Source of the DNA: Methanobacteriota archaeon
Lineage (GTDB): Archaea; Thermoplasmatota; Thermoplasmata; RBG-16-68-12; EA-27
Direction: 5' to 3'
Assembly: GCA_016207545.1 (NCBI GenBank)
Contig: JACQPO010000217.1
Location: 1-8,799 of the forward strand
DNA length: 8,799 nt
Shown in pieces: positions 1 to 5,648 of the stretch; within the stretch, counting starts at the first letter, position 1; each line of letters begins with the position of its first letter. The position numbers were made by a program, and so were the translations under genes. The notes beneath the pieces were generated by a model that worked only from the letters and a program-made list of their open reading frames with translations, had not been told where the DNA came from and made no database searches.

Positions 1-171
1 AGCCTCGGCAGCGCGTTCGCCGTCGTCCGCGGGGACCCGTTTCTCGTCGCGGCCGCTGGGACGTTTGCGAGCGTGTTCGCACCGATTGCGCTCGCGGGGC
101 CGGCCGCCCTCCTTGCGGCGCTCCGCATCGCCCGGTTCCGCCCGGGTTCCTCGCGGGGGGTCGCCGCGTGA
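1..171 (+). CDS. C-terminal end of a membrane protein, possibly a paralogue of the downstream QueT-like proteins (5' truncated)
   Basis: The frame starting at base 1 is open for 56 codons and ends with TGA at 169-171. The start lies outside the window. The visible part has a hydrophobic segment of about 27 residues (from FLVAAAG through LLAALRIA) followed by an arginine-rich tail, as expected for a last transmembrane helix with a cytoplasmic end. The stretch FAPIALAGPAALL resembles FVPQLIVGPAALL near the end of the gene at 1453-1998, so this may be another member of the same membrane family. That similarity lies in low-complexity hydrophobic sequence and is only a hint. The stop overlaps the next gene's GTG start (GTGA at 168-171), which indicates a common operon. 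The function cannot be named from this fragment. Confidence 0.7.
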   Translation, partial: SLGSAFAVVRGDPFLVAAAGTFASVFAPIALAGPAALLAALRIARFRPGSSRGVAA

Positions 172-887
172 CGGCACTTCGCGCGCTCCTGTCGATCCCG
201 TTCGTGCTCGCGACGGTCGCAGCTCTCAGCGCCCTTTCCGACCACGCGGCCGCGCGGTGCTTCGGTGTCCCCGAGGAAATCGGGCCGGCTTGGTACGTTC
301 ACCTGAACGCAACAACGGCGGACGGCACACGGGACGGCGCGGAGTTCGGCGCCGCCAAGGGCGCCACGGAGTTTTTCGACGACGGGCTCGACATCTACGA
401 GCCGGACCCCGGGGATCGCCCGATTTCCCTCTTCCTCCGGATCGGGGCCGGCGAGATCACGTTCGTCCGCGTGAACGTCAGCGTGAACGACGACTTCGCG
501 ACGACGATCTGGCCCCTCGCCTTTGAATACCGCGGGGAGGGGCCGACGCGCATCCTCCTGGAATGGAGCGCGGCGGACATCGCCCTGGTCCCCGACTCCT
601 GGACCCTAATCATCCGGCCCGTCGGGATTGGGCCGATCGACATGCGGGTCGAGAGTTCCGTGGGGGTCCTCGGGAATCCCGGGGTCACGAGCGCATGGAT
701 CTACGGGAAGAATGTCCCCTCCGCGGTCCCGCCCCTCTCCTCAGAGGCTTTGGCGGTCGCGGTCGTTGCGTACGCGGCGCTCGTCGCGGCCGCCTTGTAC
801 CTTCGCGCGCGACGTCGCAAGCGAGGACAACGGGATACCCTGATCGAAACGGATCGACAAGGAGGGGAGTCGCCGCGAAGGCCCTGA
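168..887 (+). CDS. Exported single-span membrane-anchored protein with beta-rich ectodomain, function unknown
   Basis: This is a 239-residue protein with a GTG start overlapping the preceding stop, and a G-rich stretch (GGGGGT) 6 nt upstream that could act as a ribosome-binding site. Residues 1-29 look like a signal peptide. Residues 30-190 form a hydrophilic domain rich in alternating hydrophobic residues. Residues 193-213 are one transmembrane helix, followed by an RARRRKR stop-transfer motif and a polar tail. The topology is therefore extracytoplasmic domain, anchor, short cytoplasmic tail. The ectodomain runs through FFDDGLDIYEPDP, ISLFLRI, ATTIWPLAFEY, ILLEWS and VPDSWTLII. That order recalls a beta-sandwich domain found in many secreted proteins, which is my recollection rather than a search result. 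Two N-glycosylation sequons are visible (N47-A-T and N103-V-S). It lies between membrane-protein genes in an overlapping array, so it may be an extracellular partner of them. No catalytic motif is seen. Confidence 0.85.
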   Translation: MTALRALLSIPFVLATVAALSALSDHAAARCFGVPEEIGPAWYVHLNATTADGTRDGAEFGAAKGATEFFDDGLDIYEPDPGDRPISLFLRIGAGEITFVRVNVSVNDDFATTIWPLAFEYRGEGPTRILLEWSAADIALVPDSWTLIIRPVGIGPIDMRVESSVGVLGNPGVTSAWIYGKNVPSAVPPLSSEALAVAVVAYAALVAAALYLRARRRKRGQRDTLIETDRQGGESPRRP

Positions 888-1456
888 CCTCGGACCGGAT
901 TGCGAGGTTCGCGCGCACCGTCCGCACGGACTGGGCCCGTAGGCTCGTCATGGCAACGGCCTTTGCGGTGAGCTATCCCCTTCTCTTCGAAGGCCTTCCC
1001 GACGACACGCACCTCTCGGGCCTTCCCTTCCGCGGCGAGGCGATCCTCCTCGCGCTCGCCATCGCCGTCGGCCCGTGGGGCACGGCCGGCATCGTCGCGG
1101 GCGCGGCGGCCCTTCGCCTGCTCGGGACCGACGCACTACCCACCACGTTCGCGCTTGCGGAAGCCCTTACGTTCACCATCTCCCTCACCCTCGCCCAACG
1201 GGTGTGGCGTCACGCGCACTTCCCCGCCAACGCCTTCGCCGCCCCCGCCGTGCTCACGGCGAGCATCGTCGTGGGCCTCGGCACGTATTGGACCCTCGCG
1301 ATGTCGCGGCCGCTCTACGCGATTCTGTTCCTCCAGGCATTCCTTGCAATCAACGTCGTCGGCGTAGGCGCGCTCCTCCTATGGTCCATGCACGAATCCG
1401 GAGCGCGGCGCCTTCCCAGGAGGGAAGAGCCGCTCCGGTCCGGTGGCCTGCCTTGA
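884..1456 (+). CDS. Polytopic membrane protein, QueT-like / ECF S-component-like (tentative); start uncertain (CTG 884 or ATG 950)
   Basis: The protein is a strongly hydrophobic chain of 190 residues from the CTG, or 168 from the first canonical start, ATG at 950. It has about five or six membrane segments, a central GLPFRGEAILLALAI-VGPWGTAGIVAG region and a basic tail ending in RREEPLRSGGLP. It is clearly paralogous to the next gene: both have a LxFRxE/SFQVRPE segment, then a glycine-rich helix pair, then a helix ending in VWR. The pattern of a polar arginine/glutamate segment before a G-rich helix is reminiscent of small ECF S-components such as QueT (queuosine-precursor uptake). No ECF ATPase or T-component is visible, so the substrate is unknown. 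I prefer CTG 884 for three reasons: it makes a CTGA overlap like the flanking junctions, it matches the paralogue's N-terminal length, and the codons between 884 and 950 have coding-like GC3. No strong ribosome-binding site supports either start. Confidence 0.8.
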   Translation: MTSDRIARFARTVRTDWARRLVMATAFAVSYPLLFEGLPDDTHLSGLPFRGEAILLALAIAVGPWGTAGIVAGAAALRLLGTDALPTTFALAEALTFTISLTLAQRVWRHAHFPANAFAAPAVLTASIVVGLGTYWTLAMSRPLYAILFLQAFLAINVVGVGALLLWSMHESGARRLPRREEPLRSGGLP

Positions 1457-1998
1457 AGCGCGTTCCGGATGGGAACGTCGCGGCGCTCGCTGAACGCATC
1501 CTCGTCGCGGCGATCTTCCTCGGAGGCTTCCTGCTTGCCTACCTTGCTGTGCCGTTCAACCCGACGATTCCCGGGACGTCCTTCCAGGTCCGGCCGGAAC
1601 CCCTCGTGCTCATCCTCGCGCTCCCCGTCGGCCGCACGGCGCTCGGCGGCGCGACCGCCGGCATGCTTGTTCACAACTTTGCGTTTCGACTAGGACCGGA
1701 GATCACGCCGTTCTTCGCAATCGCACAGACCGCCACCGTCCTCCTCGCCGGGGCCGTCGGAATCCTCGTTTGGCGGCAATTCGCGCCCCCGGTCCGTGGA
1801 GTTGTGACGCCCTTGGCGTTCGTGGCGGTGTTCGTCCCAATCCTTGGATTCCTCTCCGCAGCCGAACTGCAGGCAATCCCGGCCGTAGAGATGGGACACA
1901 TTTTCGAGGAAACGTTCGTCCCCCAGCTCATCGTAGGGCCGGCCGCGCTCCTCCTCTACGACACGAGGGCGAAGATCGTTCCGATGCGTTGGGCGTGA
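1453..1998 (+). CDS. Polytopic membrane protein, QueT-like / ECF S-component-like (tentative)
   Basis: This is a 181-residue hydrophobic protein. The TTG start at 1453 overlaps the upstream stop (TTGA, 1453-1456) and has GGTGG 6 nt before it, so it is preferred over longer readings of the frame, which would run inside the neighbouring gene. There are about five to six transmembrane segments. The first follows the short polar leader KRVPDGNVAALAER. Then come SFQVRPEPLVLILALPVG, GGATAGMLVHNF, a helix ending in GILVWRQF, and a final helix containing IVGPAALLLYD. The FQVRPE...LPVG...GxxAGxxxHN arrangement is what led me to compare it with QueT-type S-components of ECF transporters. This is by eye, and other small transporter families remain possible. 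The gene ends the + strand operon, and its TGA directly abuts the stop of the convergent PRC-barrel gene. Confidence 0.85.
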   Translation: MKRVPDGNVAALAERILVAAIFLGGFLLAYLAVPFNPTIPGTSFQVRPEPLVLILALPVGRTALGGATAGMLVHNFAFRLGPEITPFFAIAQTATVLLAGAVGILVWRQFAPPVRGVVTPLAFVAVFVPILGFLSAAELQAIPAVEMGHIFEETFVPQLIVGPAALLLYDTRAKIVPMRWA

Positions 1999-2235
1999 CT
2001 ACACGTTGACGACGACGACGTCCTTGATCGCCTGCATCCCCTGGAACGGGAGGATGAGGCGGCCCTGGGCGTCCGTCTTGAACAGGCGGGTCTCGAGTTC
2101 CTGGGCGGGCGTGACGAGGACGTCGACGACCTTTCCCGACCTCGTGTCCACGATGAAGTTCTCGATCATGCCCAGAATCTGGCCGTCGTTCGTCATCACG
2201 GTCTTCCCGCGCAGCTCGGTGGCGAACTTTCGCAT
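1999..2235 (-). CDS. Small PRC-barrel domain protein
   Basis: This is a 78-residue protein that consists of a single PRC-barrel: a strand with G10-K-T-V, the turn TNDGQILG (residues 15-22), then IENFIVDTRSGKVVDVLV, a polar loop with the paired acids and arginines of ELETRLFKTDAQGR, and the closing strand ILPFQGMQAIKDVVVV. Stand-alone PRC-barrels of this size are common in archaea. Some (CdpB proteins of Haloferax) bind SepF in the division machinery, and others have been linked to RNA or photosynthetic complexes by domain similarity. Which role applies here cannot be told from sequence. The ATG at 2233-2235 is chosen because AGGTGATCC lies just before it and because the TATA box at 2303-2308 would place the RNA start downstream of the alternative ATG at 2290-2292. 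It is transcribed separately from cdc48, although in the same direction. Confidence 0.9.
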   Translation of the reverse strand: MRKFATELRGKTVMTNDGQILGMIENFIVDTRSGKVVDVLVTPAQELETRLFKTDAQGRLILPFQGMQAIKDVVVVNV

Positions 2236-2236
2236 C

Positions 2237-2245
2237 GGATCACCT
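2237..2245 (-). promoter_or_regulatory. Extended Shine-Dalgarno site of the PRC-barrel gene
   Basis: On the minus strand AGGTGATCC matches nine consecutive bases of the canonical complement of the archaeal 16S rRNA 3' end (GGAGGTGATCC). It sits one base from the ATG, so the GGTGA core is about 4 bases away. This is the longest such match I found in the window, and it decides the start codon. Confidence 0.75.
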
Positions 2246-2250
2246 GGTGG

Positions 2251-2273
2251 AGAAGCACGAGAACCGTGCTCCC
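2251..2273 (-). promoter_or_regulatory. Hairpin in the leader of the PRC-barrel mRNA
   Basis: AGCACG (2254-2259) pairs perfectly with CGTGCT (2265-2270) around a 5-base loop. On the minus-strand RNA the stem extends outward through a G-U, a G-C and a second G-U pair to about nine pairs. These wobbles are mismatches in the plus-strand RNA, so the structure favours the minus transcript. It lies between the predicted transcription start (about 2279) and the ribosome-binding site. It could stabilise the leader or modulate translation. It could also act as a processing or termination element for cdc48 read-through. It has no T-tract. Confidence 0.5.
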
Positions 2274-2302
2274 ATCCCTTCGCGAGCGGCATGGCGATGC
2301 GA

Positions 2303-2318
2303 TTATAAGGAACTTTCG
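2303..2318 (-). promoter_or_regulatory. Archaeal promoter (BRE + TATA box) for the PRC-barrel gene
   Basis: The minus strand reads CGAAAGTTCCTTATAATC. CGAAAG matches a BRE, and TTATAA (2303-2308) is a good TATA element. Archaeal transcription normally starts about 25-27 bases downstream, here near 2279, which leaves a leader of about 44 bases. The element lies within 20 bases of the cdc48 stop codon. Confidence 0.65.
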
Positions 2319-2322
2319 AGGC

Positions 2323-4539
2323 TCATCGGTAGTAGACGATCTCCTCTTTCTTCCGCGTGAGGGCTCGGGTCAATTCCTGCCCGATCCGCTCGTAGAACCG
2401 CATCGTCTCCTCGTCGATGCTCGGCGGGACAACCTTCCGCGACTCCTCGAAGTGCTTCATGGACACCTTCTTCGCCTTCGGGTCCTCCCGGAGCGCGGTC
2501 ATCGCCGCCTCCCGGCACAGCCCTTCGATGTCCGCGCCAGAAAAGCCGTCGAGCTCGTCCGCGAGCGCCTCGAGGTCCACGTCCTTCTCCAGCGGCATCG
2601 CCCGCGTGTGGACCTTCAGGATCTCGAGCCGCGCCTTCTTGTCCGGCATCGGCACGAGGATGAGCCGGTCGAAGCGGCCCGTGCGGAGCAATCCGGGGTC
2701 GATCATGTCCGGCCGGTTCGTCGCGCCAATCACGACGACGCCCTCCATGCTTTCGAGCCCGTCCAGGGAGGTCAGGAGCTGGTTCACGACCCGCTCCGTG
2801 ACGCCCTCGTCCGTGCCCGTGCCCCGCCTGTGGGCGATGCTGTCGAGCTCGTCGAGGAAGACGACGCACGGGGACACCTGCTTCGCCTTCTTGAAGATCA
2901 TCCGGACGGCCTTCTCGGACTCGCCGACCCACTTGCTCATGACCTCGGGGCCCTTGATCGAGATGAAGTTCGCCTCGCTCTCGTTCGCGACCGCCTTTGC
3001 GAGGAGGGTCTTCCCCGTCCCCGGCGGGCCGTACAGGAGGATGCCCCGCGGCGGCTTGATGCCCATCCGCTGGAACGCGTCCGGGTCCTTGAGCGGCATC
3101 TCGACCGCTTCCCGGAGCTTCATCTTCACGTCCCCCAAGCCGCCGACGTCCCCCCACTCGATATGCGGGACCTCCACGAGGACCTCGCGCATCGCGCTCG
3201 GCTCGATCTCCTTGAGCGCGTTCTTGAAGTCCTCCTCCGTCACCCGCATCCGCTCGAGGACCTCCGGCGGGATCGGCCGGTCGAGGTCGATCTCCGGCAG
3301 GTACCGTCGAAGCGCCTTCATCGCGGCCTCGCGGCACAACGCCGCCGCGTCCGCGCCGACGAACCCGTGGGTGACGTTCGCGAGGTCCGTCAGGAGGCGG
3401 TCTTTGTCCTCCTCCGTGCCCTCGATCGGCATGCCGCGGGTGTGGATCTGCAGGATCTCCTTGCGCCCCTGGCGGTCCGGCACGCCGATTTCGATTTCTC
3501 GGTCGAACCGGCCGGGCCGGCGGAGCGCGAGGTCGAGCGCCTCCTCCCGGTTCGTGGCGCCGATGACGATGACCTGGCCACGTCCCTGGAGCCCGTCCAT
3601 CAGGGTCAGGAGCTGCGCGACGACCCGCCGCTCGACTTCGCCGGTGACCTCCTCCCGCTTCGGGGCGATCGAGTCGAGCTCGTCGATGAACAGGACGGAC
3701 GGGGCGTTCTTCTGCGCCTCCTCGAACCGCTCGCGGAGGCGCTCCTCGCTCTGACCGTAGTACTTCGACATGATTTCGGGACCCTGGATCGCGTAGAAGT
3801 TCGCGCCCGCCTCGTTCGCGACCGCCTTCGCGATCAGGGTCTTCCCCGTGCCCGGCGGGCCGTACAGGAGAACCCCCTTCGGCGGCTCGATCCCGAGGCG
3901 CTCGAACAGCTCCGCGTGCTTGAGCGGGAGTTCGATCATCTCGCGGACCTTGAGGAGCTCCTCGCTCAGGCCGCCGATGTCCTCGTACGTGATCGTCTGG
4001 GTGAGCACCTCGCCCTCGCGGACGGGCTCCTCCTTCATCTCGATGATCGAGTCGTCGACGATCTGGACAATGCCTTTGGGCATGACCTTGAGGACCATGA
4101 ACGGCAGGGCGCCCCCCATGAGCGCGATGCCCGGGACGATGACGACGTCGCCCTTCGTGACGGGCCGCTTGAGCAAGCCGCGCTTCACGAAGTTCTCGAT
4201 CCCCTGCCCGAACGAGATCTTGTGGCCCTCGCTGATGATCGGGGCGATCGTGACGCGCTCCGCGGGGAACACCTCCGCCTTGCGGACCTCGACCTTGTCC
4301 CCGATGCTGACGCCGAGGTTCCGGCGGACGAGGCCGTCCACGCGGACGATCCCCTTCCCCTCGTCCTCCTGCATCACCCGGAACAGCTTTGCGGCCGTCC
4401 CCTTCTTCCCGACGATCTCGACGACCTCGCCGACGTCGACCCCAAGGGCGAGGCGGGTCTTCGTGTCGACCCGGGCCCGACCGAGGCCCACGTCCGACTG
4501 GGGGGCTTCTGCCACCTTAAGAATGACCCTTTCGGGCAC
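2323..4539 (-). CDS. cdc48: Cdc48/VAT (p97) AAA+ ATPase, proteasome-linked unfoldase
   Basis: Cdc48 (VAT in Thermoplasma) forms a cytoplasmic hexamer of stacked AAA+ rings that threads and unfolds proteins using ATP. Numbering from GTG 4539 (738 residues), the N-terminal double-psi-barrel/four-beta-barrel region covers about 1-180. D1 has Walker A GPPGTGKT (227-234), pore loop KYYG (259-262), Walker B FIDELD (D286, E287) and arginine fingers in RRPGRFD. D2 has Walker A 504-511, pore loop KWVG (536-539), Walker B FLDELD (D563, E564) and RTGRFD. Every catalytic motif is intact in both rings. The C-terminus IVYYR fits the HbYX rule used to open 20S proteasome gates, and archaeal Cdc48 is known to work with the 20S particle. 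The GTG is chosen because a TATA element lies 26-27 bases upstream and VPERVILKVAEA aligns with the start of VAT. An in-frame TTG at 4549-4551 would add four residues, but it abuts GGGAGG with almost no spacing. Confidence 0.97.
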   Translation of the reverse strand: MPERVILKVAEAPQSDVGLGRARVDTKTRLALGVDVGEVVEIVGKKGTAAKLFRVMQEDEGKGIVRVDGLVRRNLGVSIGDKVEVRKAEVFPAERVTIAPIISEGHKISFGQGIENFVKRGLLKRPVTKGDVVIVPGIALMGGALPFMVLKVMPKGIVQIVDDSIIEMKEEPVREGEVLTQTITYEDIGGLSEELLKVREMIELPLKHAELFERLGIEPPKGVLLYGPPGTGKTLIAKAVANEAGANFYAIQGPEIMSKYYGQSEERLRERFEEAQKNAPSVLFIDELDSIAPKREEVTGEVERRVVAQLLTLMDGLQGRGQVIVIGATNREEALDLALRRPGRFDREIEIGVPDRQGRKEILQIHTRGMPIEGTEEDKDRLLTDLANVTHGFVGADAAALCREAAMKALRRYLPEIDLDRPIPPEVLERMRVTEEDFKNALKEIEPSAMREVLVEVPHIEWGDVGGLGDVKMKLREAVEMPLKDPDAFQRMGIKPPRGILLYGPPGTGKTLLAKAVANESEANFISIKGPEVMSKWVGESEKAVRMIFKKAKQVSPCVVFLDELDSIAHRRGTGTDEGVTERVVNQLLTSLDGLESMEGVVVIGATNRPDMIDPGLLRTGRFDRLILVPMPDKKARLEILKVHTRAMPLEKDVDLEALADELDGFSGADIEGLCREAAMTALREDPKAKKVSMKHFEESRKVVPPSIDEETMRFYERIGQELTRALTRKKEEIVYYR

Positions 4540-4560
4540 GGGGCGTTTCAACCTCCCGGC

Positions 4561-4570
4561 AGTATATCAA
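4561..4570 (-). promoter_or_regulatory. TATA box for cdc48, consistent with a leaderless mRNA
   Basis: The minus strand reads TTGATATACT. The centre of GATATA (4563-4568) is 26-27 bases from the first base of GTG 4539, the usual archaeal TATA-to-start distance. The BRE upstream is weak. The 4540-4605 gap holds only this element and the GGGAGG at 4552-4557. Confidence 0.55.
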
Positions 4571-4605
4571 GATTGTTGTGCAATTGCCCGCGCGACCGGC
4601 ACGGG

Positions 4606-5361
4606 TCAGGCGCGACCCTCGCGGGAGCGTCGGTGGCATTCGATCGCCTCCCCGAGCGTGAGTTCCCCGCGCGCGACGCGGCGTGCGAGACCCGTGGAGA
4701 TCGTGACGCGTCCCTCGCTCGTGAGCCGGCTCTGTCGCTGGACCTCCCGCACCTCGCCCGGCGTCGGTTCCACGGTGTAGTACCGCGCCGCGCGGACGCC
4801 GCGGCTCCGCGCGATTTCCACGGCCGCATCCGCATCCGGCGAGGGCGTGCGGTGCGTCGTGCCTTTCTCGTCCACGATTTCCACGGGGAGGCCGAGGGGC
4901 GCGAGGGCGTTGATGATCCGGTTTCGGTTCGTCGGGTCCCCGTGGCCGATCCGCAGGCGGACGCGCTCCGTGGGGAAGCCGAGCAGGGCGGACCGCACGA
5001 CGCTCGCGACCTCCTCCGGGCTCCCGGCGACCCGCGTGTCGATGACGTCCCCGTCCCCGAGGAACGCGATGCCCGGCGCGGCGCCCGGGTCGACGCCGAC
5101 GACGAGTTCCCGCCAACGACGACGTCCTCGCAGGATCTGGAGCGCGCGCGCAACCGCGTCCGCGATGTCCTCGCAGGGGACGACCTCGGGGAACCGGACG
5201 TGCGGCGCTTCCTCCGGCGAGGTGAGGATCACGCCGACGTCCCGCGGAATCGGGTCGTGGAGGGAGAGGGAGCGGAACGGGACGTCCCGCGCCTTGAGGG
5301 CGGTCACGAGATCGTGGTACAGCCGGAAGTCCTCCGTAAGGACCCCGAGGACCTTTCGCAT
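4606..5361 (-). CDS. Conserved-looking archaeal protein with RNase H-like (RuvC/YqgF-type) core
   Basis: This is a 251-residue soluble protein that I cannot assign to a named family. Residues 1-85 form a small alpha/beta domain (VLGVLTEDF start). This is followed by ELVVGVDPGAAPGIAFLGDG (85-104), which has the hallmark first strand of an RNase H-like fold with a conserved Asp (D91) and the DPG..PG turn seen in RuvC and YqgF. Later come RLRIGHGDPTNRNRI (135-149), VEIVDEKGTT (160-169) and DADAAVEIARSRG (176-188), which could supply the remaining acidic residues (D164/E165 and D176/D178). A basic, helical C-terminus carries a LTSEGRVTISTGLARRV segment. A nuclease or resolvase role is possible but unproven; a non-catalytic nucleotide-binding role is equally open. 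The ATG has a TATA-like element 27 bases upstream. It ends 66 bases before the cdc48 start, so read-through into cdc48 is plausible. Confidence 0.85.
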   Translation of the reverse strand: MRKVLGVLTEDFRLYHDLVTALKARDVPFRSLSLHDPIPRDVGVILTSPEEAPHVRFPEVVPCEDIADAVARALQILRGRRRWRELVVGVDPGAAPGIAFLGDGDVIDTRVAGSPEEVASVVRSALLGFPTERVRLRIGHGDPTNRNRIINALAPLGLPVEIVDEKGTTHRTPSPDADAAVEIARSRGVRAARYYTVEPTPGEVREVQRQSRLTSEGRVTISTGLARRVARGELTLGEAIECHRRSREGRA

Positions 5362-5383
5362 CCGATTGCGGAACCGCTTGGAT

Positions 5384-5398
5384 TCCTAAAACGTTTGG
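5384..5398 (-). promoter_or_regulatory. Putative BRE/TATA element for the RNase H-like gene (leaderless)
   Basis: The minus strand reads GCCAAACGTTTTAGG. CCAAAC resembles a BRE, and TTTTAG (5386-5391) is a degenerate TATA box centred 27-28 bases from the A of the ATG at 5361. No Shine-Dalgarno sequence precedes that ATG, which agrees with a leaderless start. Confidence 0.4.
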
Positions 5399-5516
5399 CG
5401 TCGGACTAGTGTATTTCCGGACCTGAGTATGACTCTCGATAAGCGTCCCATAACCCATTCATACCGAGACGGACACTGACTGTCGTCGATTTCGGAGTGA
5501 GACGCTGGAGGAAAGC

Positions 5517-5645
5517 CTGACGGAAACGCAGCGTTCCGCCGTGATGCGGGACGTCGTCGTCGTGATGATGGTAGCGGGGGGCCTCATCGGATTCTATGCA
5601 TTCTTCAAGGCCGTTTCGCTCCTCGCGGGACTGCCCTTCCCGTAA
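5517..5645 (+). CDS. Possible membrane miniprotein (42 codons, CTG start; 34 from GTG 5541)
   Basis: A frame closed by TAA at 5643-5645 encodes TETQRSAVMRD followed by a hydrophobic run of about 28 residues (VVVVMMVAGGLIGFYAFF and onward) ending in AGLPFP. This is a good single transmembrane helix with a charged N-terminus. Third positions are mostly G or C, as in the surrounding genes. The best ribosome-binding site, GGAGG (5507-5511), is 5 bases before CTG 5517. The next canonical starts are GTG 5541 and ATG 5544, which lack such a site. It stops 3 bases before the dnaJ stop on the other strand. Nothing in the sequence gives a function, and it could be a chance frame. The rest of 5362-5648 shows no gene. 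Confidence 0.4.
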   Translation: MTETQRSAVMRDVVVVMMVAGGLIGFYAFFKAVSLLAGLPFP

Positions 5646-5648
5646 CCG

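Noticed and set aside
160..877. Nine-base repeat GTCGCCGCG at 160-168 and 869-877, both just before gene junctions
   Set aside because: It is too short in GC-rich DNA to call a repeat or an insertion boundary.
2266..5409. A 1047-codon + strand open frame spanning cdc48 and the RNase H-like gene
   Set aside because: It is antisense to two well-supported genes. Its composition (runs of Asp, Arg, Leu, Glu, Val) is the mirror of GC-rich codons, and it has no recognisable domain.
4517..5458. Minus-strand frame of 313 codons overlapping the RNase H-like gene in another register
   Set aside because: The translation is an Arg/Gly/Pro-rich out-of-frame reading, whereas the 4606-5361 frame is protein-like and has a matching promoter.
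5566..5648. Transcription terminator after dnaJ
   Set aside because: No T-rich tract or clear hairpin is visible on the minus strand directly after the dnaJ stop.
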